In this document: positions 36,556 through 44,308 of the stretch, piece by piece | Numbering within the stretch: position 1 is the stretch's first letter | Layout of the letters: each line of letters starts with the position of its first letter | From: JAIXWP01 sp964428835 | Lineage (GTDB): Bacteria; Bacteroidota; Bacteroidia; Flavobacteriales_D; Sanyastnellaceae | Assembly (NCBI GenBank): GCA_964428835.1 | Contig: CAYRZQ010000011.1 | Location: 24,665-88,664 of the forward strand | Reading direction: 5' to 3' | Length of the DNA: 64,000 nucleotides | Notes under the pieces: model-generated | What the model was told of the DNA's origin: nothing | Seen by the model: only the letters and a program-made list of their open reading frames with translations | Databases searched by the model: none | Made by a program: the position numbers and the translations under genes

Positions 36556-37866
36556 CTACCTAGAAATTTTCTTGTAAACTAAATAAAACAACGCACCCAC
36601 GGGAATAATCAATAGTCCGAAATATGCAGAAGGATCGTCGCTTTTTGCGTTCATGTAAATAAACCAGCCGACAACAGCTATAAATATAGCTGGTAGAATC
36701 GGATACAAAGGAGCTTTGAAGCCAGCTACGGTCTCCTTATCGCGTGTGCGTGCTACAAAAATCCCAATGCACGTGAGCAGTAAGAAAAACCACTCGGTGA
36801 TAGTAACATAGGTATATAGATTTTCGAAGCCTTTCCAAATGAAAATTAAAAGAATACTAATTACTGACTGTAAAATGATTGCATTGAGCGGCACACCAAA
36901 GCGTGGATGATCTTTCGCAAACATTTTAAAGAAAATTCCTTCCACACTCATTTGACGAATGATACGAGGCGTAGCGAGAATATAAAGTCCTGCACAACCA
37001 AACACCGAAATGGCAATCAAAGCTGCGACTGCCTTTTCACTACCAGGAATAATCTTGCCCATTGCATCTGAAGCAAGTGTAGAGCTATTCTGAATGGTAG
37101 TAGTGTCCAATACCTTCATATACCCCATATTGCAAAGTACATAGGTCAATGTCACCACAGTAGTGCCTATAATCATCGCCAATGGAATATTACGCTTTGG
37201 ATTGCTGGCGTCGCCTGCCACAAAGCTGGCATAGTGCCAACCTGTGTACGACCACAACACACCTACAAAAGCCTTTGCGTAATTAGATCCGCCGCTGGCG
37301 GCAGCATCAACCACGACAGCACCGGCAGTATCAAAAATATCGCGCGTGCCCAGAAATAAAGCCGCAATCAAAATCCCATAAATACCAACGATTTTGAGAA
37401 CAGTAGAAATATTCGCAAACCACTCGCTCGACTTGATACCGAACGTATTGAATAACGTCAGTATAACCACTGAAATAGCAGCCACAAGAGGTTTGTATTC
37501 ATCTGCAAAGGGGACAAATTTCTGTGAATAATCAGCGAATACTATTATGAGCGCCGCTATAGTTCCTGACGAAACCACTGTAAACAAGCTCCATCCATAT
37601 AGGAATGCAGGCAATGGACCAATGGTCTTGTTCAGATAGGTGTACAAGCCACCTCCGCCGGAATAGCGCGAGCCCAACTCTGCGAATACCAAGGCACCAA
37701 TCAATGAAATGAGGCCACCAGCGACCCAAAGCAAAATCATCTCCGTAGAGTCGGGTACCGCCTTGGCAATATCTGTTGGAGTCTTGAATATCCCTGATCC
37801 AATCGTGCTTCCGATGGCAATCATGGTAAGGGCAAAAAGAGAAAGGCCTTTGGTATTTTGACTCAT
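36556..37866 (-). CDS. APC-superfamily amino acid permease
   Basis: 436 residues with about 12 hydrophobic segments. The first carries the APC signature MIAIGSTIGSGIFKTP, where the broken helix binds the substrate. Further matches are FAELGSRYSGGGGLYTYLNKTIG and SYTGWHYASFVAGDASNPKRNIPLAMI. This is closest to the LAT/serine-threonine exchanger-like branch (APA/LAT families). Inner-membrane transporter; exact amino acid unknown. Divergent from the DUF6913-dapA pair. Confidence 0.92.
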   Translation of the reverse strand: MSQNTKGLSLFALTMIAIGSTIGSGIFKTPTDIAKAVPDSTEMILLWVAGGLISLIGALVFAELGSRYSGGGGLYTYLNKTIGPLPAFLYGWSLFTVVSSGTIAALIIVFADYSQKFVPFADEYKPLVAAISVVILTLFNTFGIKSSEWFANISTVLKIVGIYGILIAALFLGTRDIFDTAGAVVVDAAASGGSNYAKAFVGVLWSYTGWHYASFVAGDASNPKRNIPLAMIIGTTVVTLTYVLCNMGYMKVLDTTTIQNSSTLASDAMGKIIPGSEKAVAALIAISVFGCAGLYILATPRIIRQMSVEGIFFKMFAKDHPRFGVPLNAIILQSVISILLIFIWKGFENLYTYVTITEWFFLLLTCIGIFVARTRDKETVAGFKAPLYPILPAIFIAVVGWFIYMNAKSDDPSAYFGLLIIPVGALFYLVYKKISR

Positions 37867-37888
37867 AGAGGGCTTGATTTAGTGCTGC

Positions 37889-37896
37889 CAAATGTA
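37889..37896 (-). promoter_or_regulatory. -7 box of the permease promoter
   Basis: TACATTTG on the minus strand, an exact TAnnTTTG, ends 22 nt before the permease ATG. Confidence 0.5.
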
Positions 37897-37909
37897 ACTG
37901 CTTTGTGCC

Positions 37910-37917
37910 TATTTTTG
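37910..37917 (+). promoter_or_regulatory. -7 box of the DUF6913-dapA operon
   Basis: TATTTTTG, an exact TAnnTTTG, ends 9 nt before the ATG at 37927. It lies 13 nt from the divergent permease box, so the two promoters overlap. Confidence 0.5.
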
Positions 37918-37926
37918 GCACCTGCT

Positions 37927-38481
37927 ATGAAGGCAATAAGAAACATAAAAGAATCGCTTGGTCGAAGAATGCTCCGAAAGGAATCTGCCCCCGCTCGTCA
38001 ACGAAGTGGAGGCAACTTCAATAGCGCCCAAAAGATTGGTATACTTTATCTGGATAAGGATGAGGCGCAATACAACCTCGTTCGCAACTACGCAAAACAC
38101 CTCAAAGATCAATTTGACGTGAAGCACGTGCATGCGCTTGGTTTTGTGGATTTGCCAGCGAAAAAATTGCCCGCTTATCAAACTCAAATTTTGGAAGCAT
38201 CTTTTTTCAGTCGTGAAGATGTCAACTGGCACTTCAAACCCTTGAAGAATGTAGATAATTTCATTCGCGAGGAATTTGACATACTTATCGACTTGAGCGG
38301 AGGCAATACAGTGCCACTCAACTACGTGCTCAAGCTCAGTATGGCCAAAATGAAAGTAGGATTAGCAGCAACCCGCGGAGATAAATATTACGACTTCATG
38401 GTCAATATGGGCGCCGAAGCACCCCTTGACAAATTCATCGAACAACTCAACTTGTATTTAAGCAACCCTAAAATAAAATGA
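37927..38481 (+). CDS. DUF6913-like protein, dapA-linked
   Basis: 184 residues from the ATG at 37927. A frame extension upstream would run through the permease start and both promoters. Sequence: a basic N-terminal helix, then an alpha/beta body (IGILYLDKDEAQYNLVRNYAKHL, FDILIDLSGGNTVPLNYVLKLSMAKMKVGLA, DKFIEQLNLYL). I recognise it as the small conserved protein found beside dapA in many Flavobacteriia; its function is unknown. It overlaps dapA by 4 nt (ATGA), so the two are translated together. Confidence 0.8.
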   Translation: MKAIRNIKESLGRRMLRKESAPARQRSGGNFNSAQKIGILYLDKDEAQYNLVRNYAKHLKDQFDVKHVHALGFVDLPAKKLPAYQTQILEASFFSREDVNWHFKPLKNVDNFIREEFDILIDLSGGNTVPLNYVLKLSMAKMKVGLAATRGDKYYDFMVNMGAEAPLDKFIEQLNLYLSNPKIK

Positions 38482-39365
38482 ATCAACTCAGAGGCTTAGG
38501 TGTCGCCATGGTGACACCCTTCAAAAAAGATCTTACTCCCGACCTGGTAGCACTAAAAAAACTCACCGAATTCCTTATCAACGGTGGTGTGGACTACCTT
38601 GTGGTGATGGGCACTACAGGAGAATCGGTAACCTTAGATAAAGAAGATAAAAAAGCAGTACTCGACACTGTACTCAGCACCAATGCTGGCCGCAAGCCTG
38701 TTGTATTGGGTGTAGGTGGCAATAACACTTTTGAAGTTGCCAACCAACTCTCTCGCGTTGACGCCACTGGTCTCACTGCAGTACTCAGTGTGACACCTTA
38801 TTACAATAAGCCTACTCAAAACGGACTCTTTGAACATTACAAAGCCCTCAGCGAAAGTTCGAAACTTCCAATCATTCTTTATAATGTACCTGGAAGAACA
38901 TCGGTAAACCTATTACCAGATACCGTTTCGCGCATTGCATTTGACTGTCGCAACGTGATTGGAATCAAAGAAGCGAGCGGCAATATTGAGCAGATCATGA
39001 CCGTGATACACGAAACACCGAAAGAGTTTTTGGTGATCAGCGGCGATGACACGCTCACGTTGCCATTGATAGCTGCCGGTGCGGATGGCGTTATTTCCGT
39101 TGTAGGAAACGCATTCCCGAAAGAGTTTGGAGCTATGGTACATGCAGCGCTTGAGAACAAATTCGAAGAAGCGCGACCTATTCATTACAAGCTTTTGGAA
39201 ATCATCCAGAATCTCTTTGTGGAAGGCAATCCAGCGGGAATCAAAGAAGTGCTCGCACATCTTGATATTTGTGAAAACTATATGCGCCTGCCCTTGGTGC
39301 CTGTATCACAAAACACCAGCGAGCGCCTGCGACGCATTATGATCGATGAAGAGTTTATTAAATAA
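38478..39365 (+). CDS. dapA: 4-hydroxy-tetrahydrodipicolinate synthase DapA
   Basis: 295 residues. It condenses pyruvate with aspartate semialdehyde in lysine and diaminopimelate synthesis. The key parts are visible: GVAMVTPF at the N-terminus, the VMGTTGES loop (T46, T47), Y135 in ILYNVPGRTS and the Schiff-base lysine K164 in VIGIKEASGN. It overlaps the DUF6913 gene by 4 nt and is closed by a strong terminator. Confidence 0.97.
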   Translation: MNQLRGLGVAMVTPFKKDLTPDLVALKKLTEFLINGGVDYLVVMGTTGESVTLDKEDKKAVLDTVLSTNAGRKPVVLGVGGNNTFEVANQLSRVDATGLTAVLSVTPYYNKPTQNGLFEHYKALSESSKLPIILYNVPGRTSVNLLPDTVSRIAFDCRNVIGIKEASGNIEQIMTVIHETPKEFLVISGDDTLTLPLIAAGADGVISVVGNAFPKEFGAMVHAALENKFEEARPIHYKLLEIIQNLFVEGNPAGIKEVLAHLDICENYMRLPLVPVSQNTSERLRRIMIDEEFIK

Positions 39366-39374
39366 TTGAACATA

Positions 39375-39404
39375 AAAAAGCCCAGATTAAAATCTGGGCT
39401 TTTT
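39375..39404. terminator. Bidirectional terminator between dapA and the TRIC gene
   Basis: AAAAAGCCCAGAT pairs with ATCTGGGCTTTTT around a 4-nt loop. A and T runs flank both sides, so it serves both converging genes. Confidence 0.92.
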
Positions 39405-39413
39405 AATTTTATA

Positions 39414-40025
39414 TCACTGCCTCGAAAACCGGAGTTGATTCAGCGGTTTTACTTTCTTGGATAAAATTCTCAAAACAGTAATCACTGCCATGGCGATGAT
39501 GGTGGGCGTCCAGCCTTCCAGTCCGAGCGATATCATTCCAATATATAGAATAGCTCCGATTGCCGCCACTGTGGCGTTCCACTCCTCTCTTAAAATCATG
39601 GGGATTTCGTTGCAAATCACATCGCGCAACATACCGCCGAGAATCACACTCAGCACACCGAAGATGATACTGATAAAATAACTCAGACCAAGGTCCAAAC
39701 AGTATTGTGTGCCCAATACTGTGAACATCCCGATACCAATGCTATCAATAATAAAGATTGTCTTTTTGATTTTATGCAGATGACGCGAAATGAGCAGCGC
39801 GCATACCACGCCAACGATCACCGCCACAATCAAACGATGATCGCGCACCCATGAGAGCGGATAGTGACCGATGAGAATGTCGCGCACAGTGCCGCCACCT
39901 AGCGCACTTACGGCCGCCACGAAGGTGATACCAAACACATCCAGCTTGCGCTGAGAAGCGACCATAGTTCCACTCACTCCAAATACAAACGTTCCAACAA
40001 TACTGATGATCTCTTGATTATTCAT
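39414..40025 (-). CDS. TRIC-type (UPF0126/YicG) cation channel family membrane protein
   Basis: 203 residues with about seven hydrophobic segments and the two-fold family repeat. In repeat 1, GTFVFGVSGTMVASQRKLDVFGITFVA leads to ALGGGTVRDILIG; in repeat 2, DSIGIGMFTVLGTQYCLD leads to LGGMLRDVI. The GGG-T-RD and GGM-RD motifs are diagnostic. Prokaryotic TRIC proteins form trimeric potassium-permeable channels. Single gene on the minus strand. Confidence 0.92.
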   Translation of the reverse strand: MNNQEIISIVGTFVFGVSGTMVASQRKLDVFGITFVAAVSALGGGTVRDILIGHYPLSWVRDHRLIVAVIVGVVCALLISRHLHKIKKTIFIIDSIGIGMFTVLGTQYCLDLGLSYFISIIFGVLSVILGGMLRDVICNEIPMILREEWNATVAAIGAILYIGMISLGLEGWTPTIIAMAVITVLRILSKKVKPLNQLRFSRQ

Positions 40026-40039
40026 TTATTAATTTTTTT

Positions 40040-40079
40040 CTTAAAATAAAAAGGCCCGGTGCTGCTGCATCGGGCCTTT
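40040..40079 (-). terminator. Rho-independent terminator of the small transcript upstream of TRIC
   Basis: AAAGGCCCG pairs with CGGGCCTTT, and on the minus strand the hairpin is followed by TTTTTATTTT. It lies upstream of the TRIC start, so it cannot end that gene. It ends the small unit starting at 40226. Confidence 0.85.
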
Positions 40080-40114
40080 CTGTAGGATTGTATAATGTTA
40101 TTCGTATATTATCA

Positions 40115-40207
40115 TTATTCGCCACGATGCTTTTGGATATAAAAAATATGCTTACACCACATTTGCTGGTGCATCATATCATGTTTATAACAAAAATTCT
40201 TAATCAT
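40115..40207 (-). CDS. Cys/His/Met-rich 30-residue small protein with own promoter and terminator
   Basis: A 31-codon frame, ATG at 40207, TAA at 40115. It is framed by an excellent promoter (40226-40256) and a strong terminator (40040-40079), giving a transcript of about 180 nt with an A-rich leader before the ATG. Of 30 residues, two are Cys (C6, C18), four His (H9, H13, H20, H27) and four Met including the start. The spacing CxxH, H13, C18xH20 could hold a metal ion. I cannot name a family. Alternatively the transcript works as a small RNA and the frame is incidental. Confidence 0.55.
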   Translation of the reverse strand: MIKNFCYKHDMMHQQMWCKHIFYIQKHRGE

Positions 40208-40225
40208 GGATTTTTTTTGGTGGTG

Positions 40226-40256
40226 CAAAGATATAGCAATGAAACGAAGATACAAG
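40226..40256 (-). promoter_or_regulatory. Promoter of the 30-residue small gene
   Basis: On the minus strand CTTG (40256-40253) is followed after 19 nt by TATCTTTG (40233-40226), an exact TAnnTTTG. The ATG is 18 nt beyond the box. Confidence 0.65.
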
Positions 40257-40276
40257 TTAAAAAAATATTAAACCGA

Positions 40277-40374
40277 GGGGGAACAGGGGGACAAGGGGAA
40301 CAAGGGGAATGGGGGAACAAGGGGAACAAGGGGAACAAGGGGAACGGGGGAACAAGGGGAACGGGGGAACGGGG
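40277..40374. repeat. G-rich minisatellite (GGGGAACAA units), G-quadruplex potential
   Basis: Twelve runs of 4-5 G separated by AACAA, AAC or similar spacers over 98 nt, on the plus strand. Units are mostly 9 nt with 7-nt variants (GGGGAAC). It lies between the small minus-strand gene and the Panacea gene. Confidence 0.95.
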
Positions 40375-40471
40375 AATTTTGGATTTACGAATTGCGAATC
40401 AGGAATTGAAGAGAATACTTGAAGTTCGAATTTTTCGAATTGAAAAATAAATTTCAGGCACAAAAAAAAAT

Positions 40472-40479
40472 TAACTTTG
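40472..40479 (+). promoter_or_regulatory. -7 box 4 nt before the Panacea gene
   Basis: TAACTTTG is an exact TAnnTTTG and ends 4 nt before the ATG at 40484, again implying an essentially leaderless mRNA. Confidence 0.5.
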
Positions 40480-40483
40480 TATC

Positions 40484-40936
40484 ATGTATGATCCAATAGT
40501 CATAGCAAGTTATTTTATCAATCGAGGAATTGAGGACAACCGTCCGATTACTCCAATGCAGGTATTGAAGCTTGTTTATATATCGTATGGGTGGTATATT
40601 GGTCTATCTGGAAATTTGTTATTTGAAGAAAAAGTTGAAGCTTGGACTTATGGACCAGTGATTCCATCAGTTTATTATCGCTTCAAGGCTTATGGCCGAA
40701 ACGCCATAGATAGACCATGTGAAGATGGAGGAGGAATCGATGATGAAGAAATAACTAAGTTTCTTGACAAAATTTGGAGTAAATACTCTGGTCTTTCTGG
40801 GCTTCACCTTTCTGAACTAACTCATCGCGAGGGTACTCCTTGGAAAAAAGCTATTGATCAAAATCGTAAATATATCGATCCGAACCAAGTGCGAGAACAC
40901 TATCGAAAACTTGCAGGCATAGATGAAGCCGCTTGA
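40484..40936 (+). CDS. Panacea-domain (DUF4065, SocA-like) protein
   Basis: 150 residues. The family pattern is clear: PMQVLKLVYISYGWYIGLSG, then EEKVEAWTYGPVIPSVYYRFKAYG, and LSELTHREGTPWKKA near the end. Panacea proteins occur in phage-related regions and act as antitoxins against many unrelated toxins, or as proteolysis adaptors (SocA). The next gene, overlapping by 14 nt, is a broken class III cyclase-like gene, so it may once have been the partner. The gene itself looks intact. Confidence 0.85.
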   Translation: MYDPIVIASYFINRGIEDNRPITPMQVLKLVYISYGWYIGLSGNLLFEEKVEAWTYGPVIPSVYYRFKAYGRNAIDRPCEDGGGIDDEEITKFLDKIWSKYSGLSGLHLSELTHREGTPWKKAIDQNRKYIDPNQVREHYRKLAGIDEAA

Positions 40937-41660
40937 TCTTGAAAAAATCGATTTTGAGTTGCTACCTCCAGTGGTACTTGCTGAATCATAAGAAAAGGAG
41001 GAAGACGAATTATATCCTAAAGCAAGTAATCGCTTTGTTGCTTTTCTTGATATATTAGGATTCAAGGATATGGTTGATAGAAACTCTCCAGAAGTTGTTC
41101 ATCAACGTTACCTAGATTTGATTTCAATTCCACCGGACTATTTTTATAAGCATAATTGTAAAATTCACACTTATATATTTTCAGACTCTATTGTAATTTA
41201 TAGCGATGACGATTCACCTGATGGGGCTTATCAAATATTTGAATACTCTCAATTGACAATAAGTAAATCTTTAGCTTCTGGAACCCTTCTCAAGGGAGCG
41301 ATCGCTCATGGCGAGTTTACTGCAGATAAAAAATATAATATTTATTTTGGAATCCCGCTTATCGATGCTTTTCAATTAGAGGAGGAGATGAAGGTTTCAA
41401 GTATTATTCTTCATCACACTTGTGAAAAATATATAGATTCTTTAAGTGATCCTAGGTTTGAGCATTTTTTTATAGATACATCAACCCAACTAAAGTCTGG
41501 TAAAGTCCGTCAACGTCATCTGAACTGGATGCTAGAATTCAAAAATACTGATGATCGTTTTTACCAAACTTTCTATAACCAAGCATCAGGACCTGCAAGG
41601 ATATACATTGAAAATACTAAAGACCTCATTTCTTCTCTAAACAAAAAAGACGACATCTAG
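40923..41660 (+). pseudogene. Class III nucleotidyl-cyclase-like gene interrupted by an in-frame stop
   Basis: The frame starts with ATG at 40923, overlapping the Panacea gene, but meets TAA at 40989-40991 after 22 codons. It continues open to the stop at 41660. After the stop come NRFVAFLDILGFKDMV (first metal Asp), KIHTYIFSDSIVIYS (second Asp), LLKGAIAHGEF and YFGIPLIDAFQLEEE, the order of a class III cyclase core. No ATG, GTG or TTG lies between the stop and ATG 41070, and starting there would lose the first Asp. I read it as a nonsense pseudogene; a sequencing error or read-through remain possible. Confidence 0.65.
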
Positions 41661-42139
41661 GGAGGTCTTGATTTTAATTTTCTCAGACACACAATGGAGC
41701 CAATACCGCTGTTCATGACCTAACAGATCGCTTGTCTAGCAGCCATCTTTTGCTTTGCGCCCCAACCTAACTACGTTATTACTATCGTATATATTCGAAA
41801 CCAGCAAAATACGGAGCTTGCGTGAAAGTCAACCTTGTAAAAATCCACCCAATCAGAAGTGATAAGCATAAAGACATTCAATTTGAATCTTTGAACTTGG
41901 AATACAAGACCTGTTTCTATTATTTCATTTTCTACCTTTTTACCATCTACAAATCCAGCACCTTGTTTTTAATTGTCTCACGATATGCAGCGGAAACACT
42001 CACGCAGGCGAAGGTTTTAGGCAAATAGTTGCTACCTGAAATTGGGCACTCGGTAGAAAAATCAATGTCGGGCCTAATTTTTTATTTCAACTTATCGCTT
42101 CCATCACGTTTATAGAGTAAACAAATAAGTTTCACTCAA
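41661..42139. other. 479-bp intergenic stretch, no supported gene
   Basis: It contains a 68-codon GTG-started frame (41822-42028) of low complexity with no recognisable domain, which I do not call. A box TAAGTTTC at 42126-42133 (7/8 of TAnnTTTG) sits 6 nt before the next gene. Confidence 0.5.
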
Positions 42140-42403
42140 ATGAGAAATCGAAAAAATAAATCTAAGAAGTCCACCGAGACCGCAAAGGACTCTGGCAAAT
42201 ATGTCCAGTCGATTAAATTCGACGTAAATGAGTTTTGGAAACATTTCTTCCAAAACTCCGATAAGCTCTCTGTTCTTGTAAAACGCACCCTCTTTGGGCT
42301 TGCGCTTATCTTAGCGGTGTCAAAAGAACATTACGTCATTACCGCTTTTACTGCGGGAAGTCAATCGCTATTCGATAAAATTGTTGTTGGCAGAGCACCT
42401 TGA
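42140..42403 (+). CDS. Small hypothetical protein with one hydrophobic segment
   Basis: 87 residues. A very basic N-terminus (MRNRKNKSKKS), a central amphipathic part (SIKFDVNEFWKHFFQNSDKLSVLVKR) and one hydrophobic stretch (TLFGLALILAVS). A -7-like box lies directly upstream. No family recognised. It could be a small membrane-associated protein of the accessory region. Whether it is a real gene is not certain. Confidence 0.5.
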   Translation: MRNRKNKSKKSTETAKDSGKYVQSIKFDVNEFWKHFFQNSDKLSVLVKRTLFGLALILAVSKEHYVITAFTAGSQSLFDKIVVGRAP

Positions 42404-42571
42404 GTGAAATTTAATCTTGATTAAACGTTAAATAGGATTCTTTTGAGTTTCTTGGACACTCTTCCCTTTCGATTACTGAGAAGTAAATCGACAGCTTCAA
42501 CGCCTCGAAGAAGGACTCCGCGATGATGACCGTGCGTGACTTATGATCTTTCTGAGCTGAGTATGTTTCAC

Positions 42572-42579
42572 TATTTTTG
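42572..42579 (+). promoter_or_regulatory. -7 box of the 285-residue gene
   Basis: TATTTTTG, an exact TAnnTTTG, ends 14 nt before the ATG at 42594. Confidence 0.5.
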
Positions 42580-42593
42580 CTAAAACTTAAAAA

Positions 42594-43451
42594 ATGAATT
42601 ACCTAACAGACTTGTTTTGTTCTGATAAACACAGTGACCAAATAAAACTTTTTGGAATCGCTATCGACTTAACTTTTGAGCAGTTTATATCTGTTAAAGA
42701 AGATTATAACGAAGAGAGTATCACATCTATTCAGTTTACACTCTATCAAGAAATATTAAGAAAGTCAGCTACTTCAAAGCAATTGATTTCCGACACAATT
42801 TGGATGGGAAAAGACTGCATAGATTTATCATCACTGAGTGCTATTACTAGAGCTAATTATGAATTCGTGCTTACATTATTGAGTTTCGGCATTAACACAG
42901 AAAAAAGAGAAATTGAAAAATTACGCTTCCATCTTTGGAGAATCTCCGGGCTTAAAGACACTAAACAGTCAACTGAAGCAAGCGCAGACGTTATAGCCCA
43001 AATTGATTCTAGAATCGAAAAGGAAAAAGAAAAAATAAAATCTTTAAAAATTGATTACAGTATTTACCAAAGCCTTGTTGATCGGCTAATAAAGAAGAAA
43101 CAATGGCAGCTATCGGAAATAAATGGCAAGATTATGCAAACCAATTGGGCGTCAATTGAATTTAAAATTTTAAAAGGCGCAATGCTTCTACTCACCGCCT
43201 CCTCTCATCCGACAGTTATTGGATTAAAAAATTTTCAAACAAGATATTCTAGTATTAATCAAACAAAAGATGAAATTTATATAATCACAAAATTCGGTAT
43301 TGTTAACCTATGCCTTTCTTACTTCATCATCCACAATATTTACAACACCCCTGTCAGTGAAGTCTTCTACAAATTCTGTCTCGAAACGGTTATTTCAGGA
43401 GAACTATTAAATAGCGTTGATAATAGTACTCCTTCGGAAATGAAAGGGTAA
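42594..43451 (+). CDS. Hypothetical protein with central coiled coil
   Basis: 285 residues, no signal peptide. Mostly helical, with a Lys/Glu-rich coiled coil around residues 130-170 (IDSRIEKEKEKIKSLKID) and a hydrophobic helix near 235-255 (FGIVNLCLSYFIIHNIY) that could be a membrane segment or buried core. I recognise no family. An exact -7 box upstream supports expression. It lies in the gene-poor accessory stretch without operon partners. Confidence 0.7.
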   Translation: MNYLTDLFCSDKHSDQIKLFGIAIDLTFEQFISVKEDYNEESITSIQFTLYQEILRKSATSKQLISDTIWMGKDCIDLSSLSAITRANYEFVLTLLSFGINTEKREIEKLRFHLWRISGLKDTKQSTEASADVIAQIDSRIEKEKEKIKSLKIDYSIYQSLVDRLIKKKQWQLSEINGKIMQTNWASIEFKILKGAMLLLTASSHPTVIGLKNFQTRYSSINQTKDEIYIITKFGIVNLCLSYFIIHNIYNTPVSEVFYKFCLETVISGELLNSVDNSTPSEMKG

Positions 43452-44104
43452 GGGATAGTAGCTCTGAGATCTCTACGTCTACTTGAAGGCGGTCCAGTAA
43501 TTCTGCCCCTAGATGACCTTGTAAATCGAAAACCACCAAATCACTTAAGCTAGTAATGATAACCCTTGGTGCGTTGCATTTGTAAGTTCTAGTTTTGGTT
43601 GAACTCGAATAAAAACCGATCAATTTCCTTGGTCACCCGCGGTCTATGAAGAGAATATGGAGGTATTTCAAAAAGAAATTTAGCGTAAAAACTTCAAACA
43701 AGTCAAGTATTCGCGCTAAACTAGAAAAGGCTAGGCAGCATAGGACACGCTGGATTTGTTGATTGAAAGATTAACAACAATCTCACTGAAATACAAACGC
43801 AGAAGAATCAAGGAAAGGAGATGAGGTATACAACAACAACCGTTCCCTCAATGCTGTGTGCGTCATTTCTGAGTATAACTAAGGACCAACTATTCCGCTA
43901 AAATTATACACACTAACCACAATTTATTGACAAAAAAACATTTTATTTAAAACGCTGATAATCAATAATCCCAAACAACAAAAAACAAAATCAATAGTAT
44001 CAAAAAACATGACATCATTTTCTGAATAATAGACCTGACGCGGGCTTTAGATATTTTGGAACTTGTCAGGTTAAAAACTATGAATCATTGTTAATCGTTC
44101 TTGG
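43452..44104. other. Gene-free AT-rich stretch, left part
   Basis: About 650 bp without a credible coding frame on either strand. It holds two modest inverted repeats: TTTAGCG/CGCTAAA near 43680-43726, and ACCTGAC (44033-44039) with GTCAGGT (44065-44071). No transposase remnant is recognisable. Confidence 0.5.
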
Positions 44105-44135
44105 TTGACAGTATTGATTTACAATAATACCTTTG
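44105..44135 (+). promoter_or_regulatory. Promoter of the 35-residue small gene
   Basis: TTG at 44105-44107, then 20 nt, then TACCTTTG at 44128-44135 (exact TAnnTTTG). An 8-bp inverted repeat, ATGAATCA (44080-44087) and TGATTCAT (44134-44141), brackets it; its right arm overlaps the -7 box and could be an operator. Confidence 0.65.
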
Positions 44136-44153
44136 ATTCATAATTTTTTTCAA

Positions 44154-44261
44154 ATGTTTAATACTAAAAAAGAAAAACCGCCTCCACAGAAGCGGCCCAC
44201 CAAATGGATTGTAGTCCTATTGGAAATCATTCAAACAATCATTCAGGTTTGCGAATTGTAA
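44154..44261 (+). CDS. 35-residue small amphipathic protein with own promoter and terminator
   Basis: ATG at 44154, TAA at 44259-44261. The first 17 residues are basic and proline-rich (KKEKPPPQKRPTK); the last 18 form one hydrophobic, amphipathic helix (WIVVLLEIIQTIIQVCEL). The unit has a good promoter 19 nt upstream and a GC-rich terminator 24 nt downstream. Size and helix recall small Bacteroidetes peptides such as 'smalltalk' and type I toxin peptides, but the likeness is only general. It may bind membranes. Confidence 0.55.
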   Translation: MFNTKKEKPPPQKRPTKWIVVLLEIIQTIIQVCEL

Positions 44262-44284
44262 AGCAATCGAATGACGATCCGAAG

Positions 44285-44308
44285 AAGGGGGTTGCCGCCC
44301 CCTTTTTC
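44285..44308 (+). terminator. Rho-independent terminator of the 35-residue gene
   Basis: AAGGGGG and CCCCCTT around a 6-nt loop, followed by TTTTTC. Confidence 0.85.

Noticed and set aside
40088..40450. 120-codon plus-strand frame
   Set aside because: Its first half is antisense to the small gene at 40115-40207, and the Gly-rich second half is simply the translated minisatellite.
41822..42028. 68-codon GTG frame
   Set aside because: Low complexity, no start signal of quality, no family likeness.
43390..43623. 77-codon minus-strand frame
   Set aside because: TTG start, overlaps the 3' end of the 285-residue gene, no promoter; likely chance, though a gene remnant cannot be excluded.
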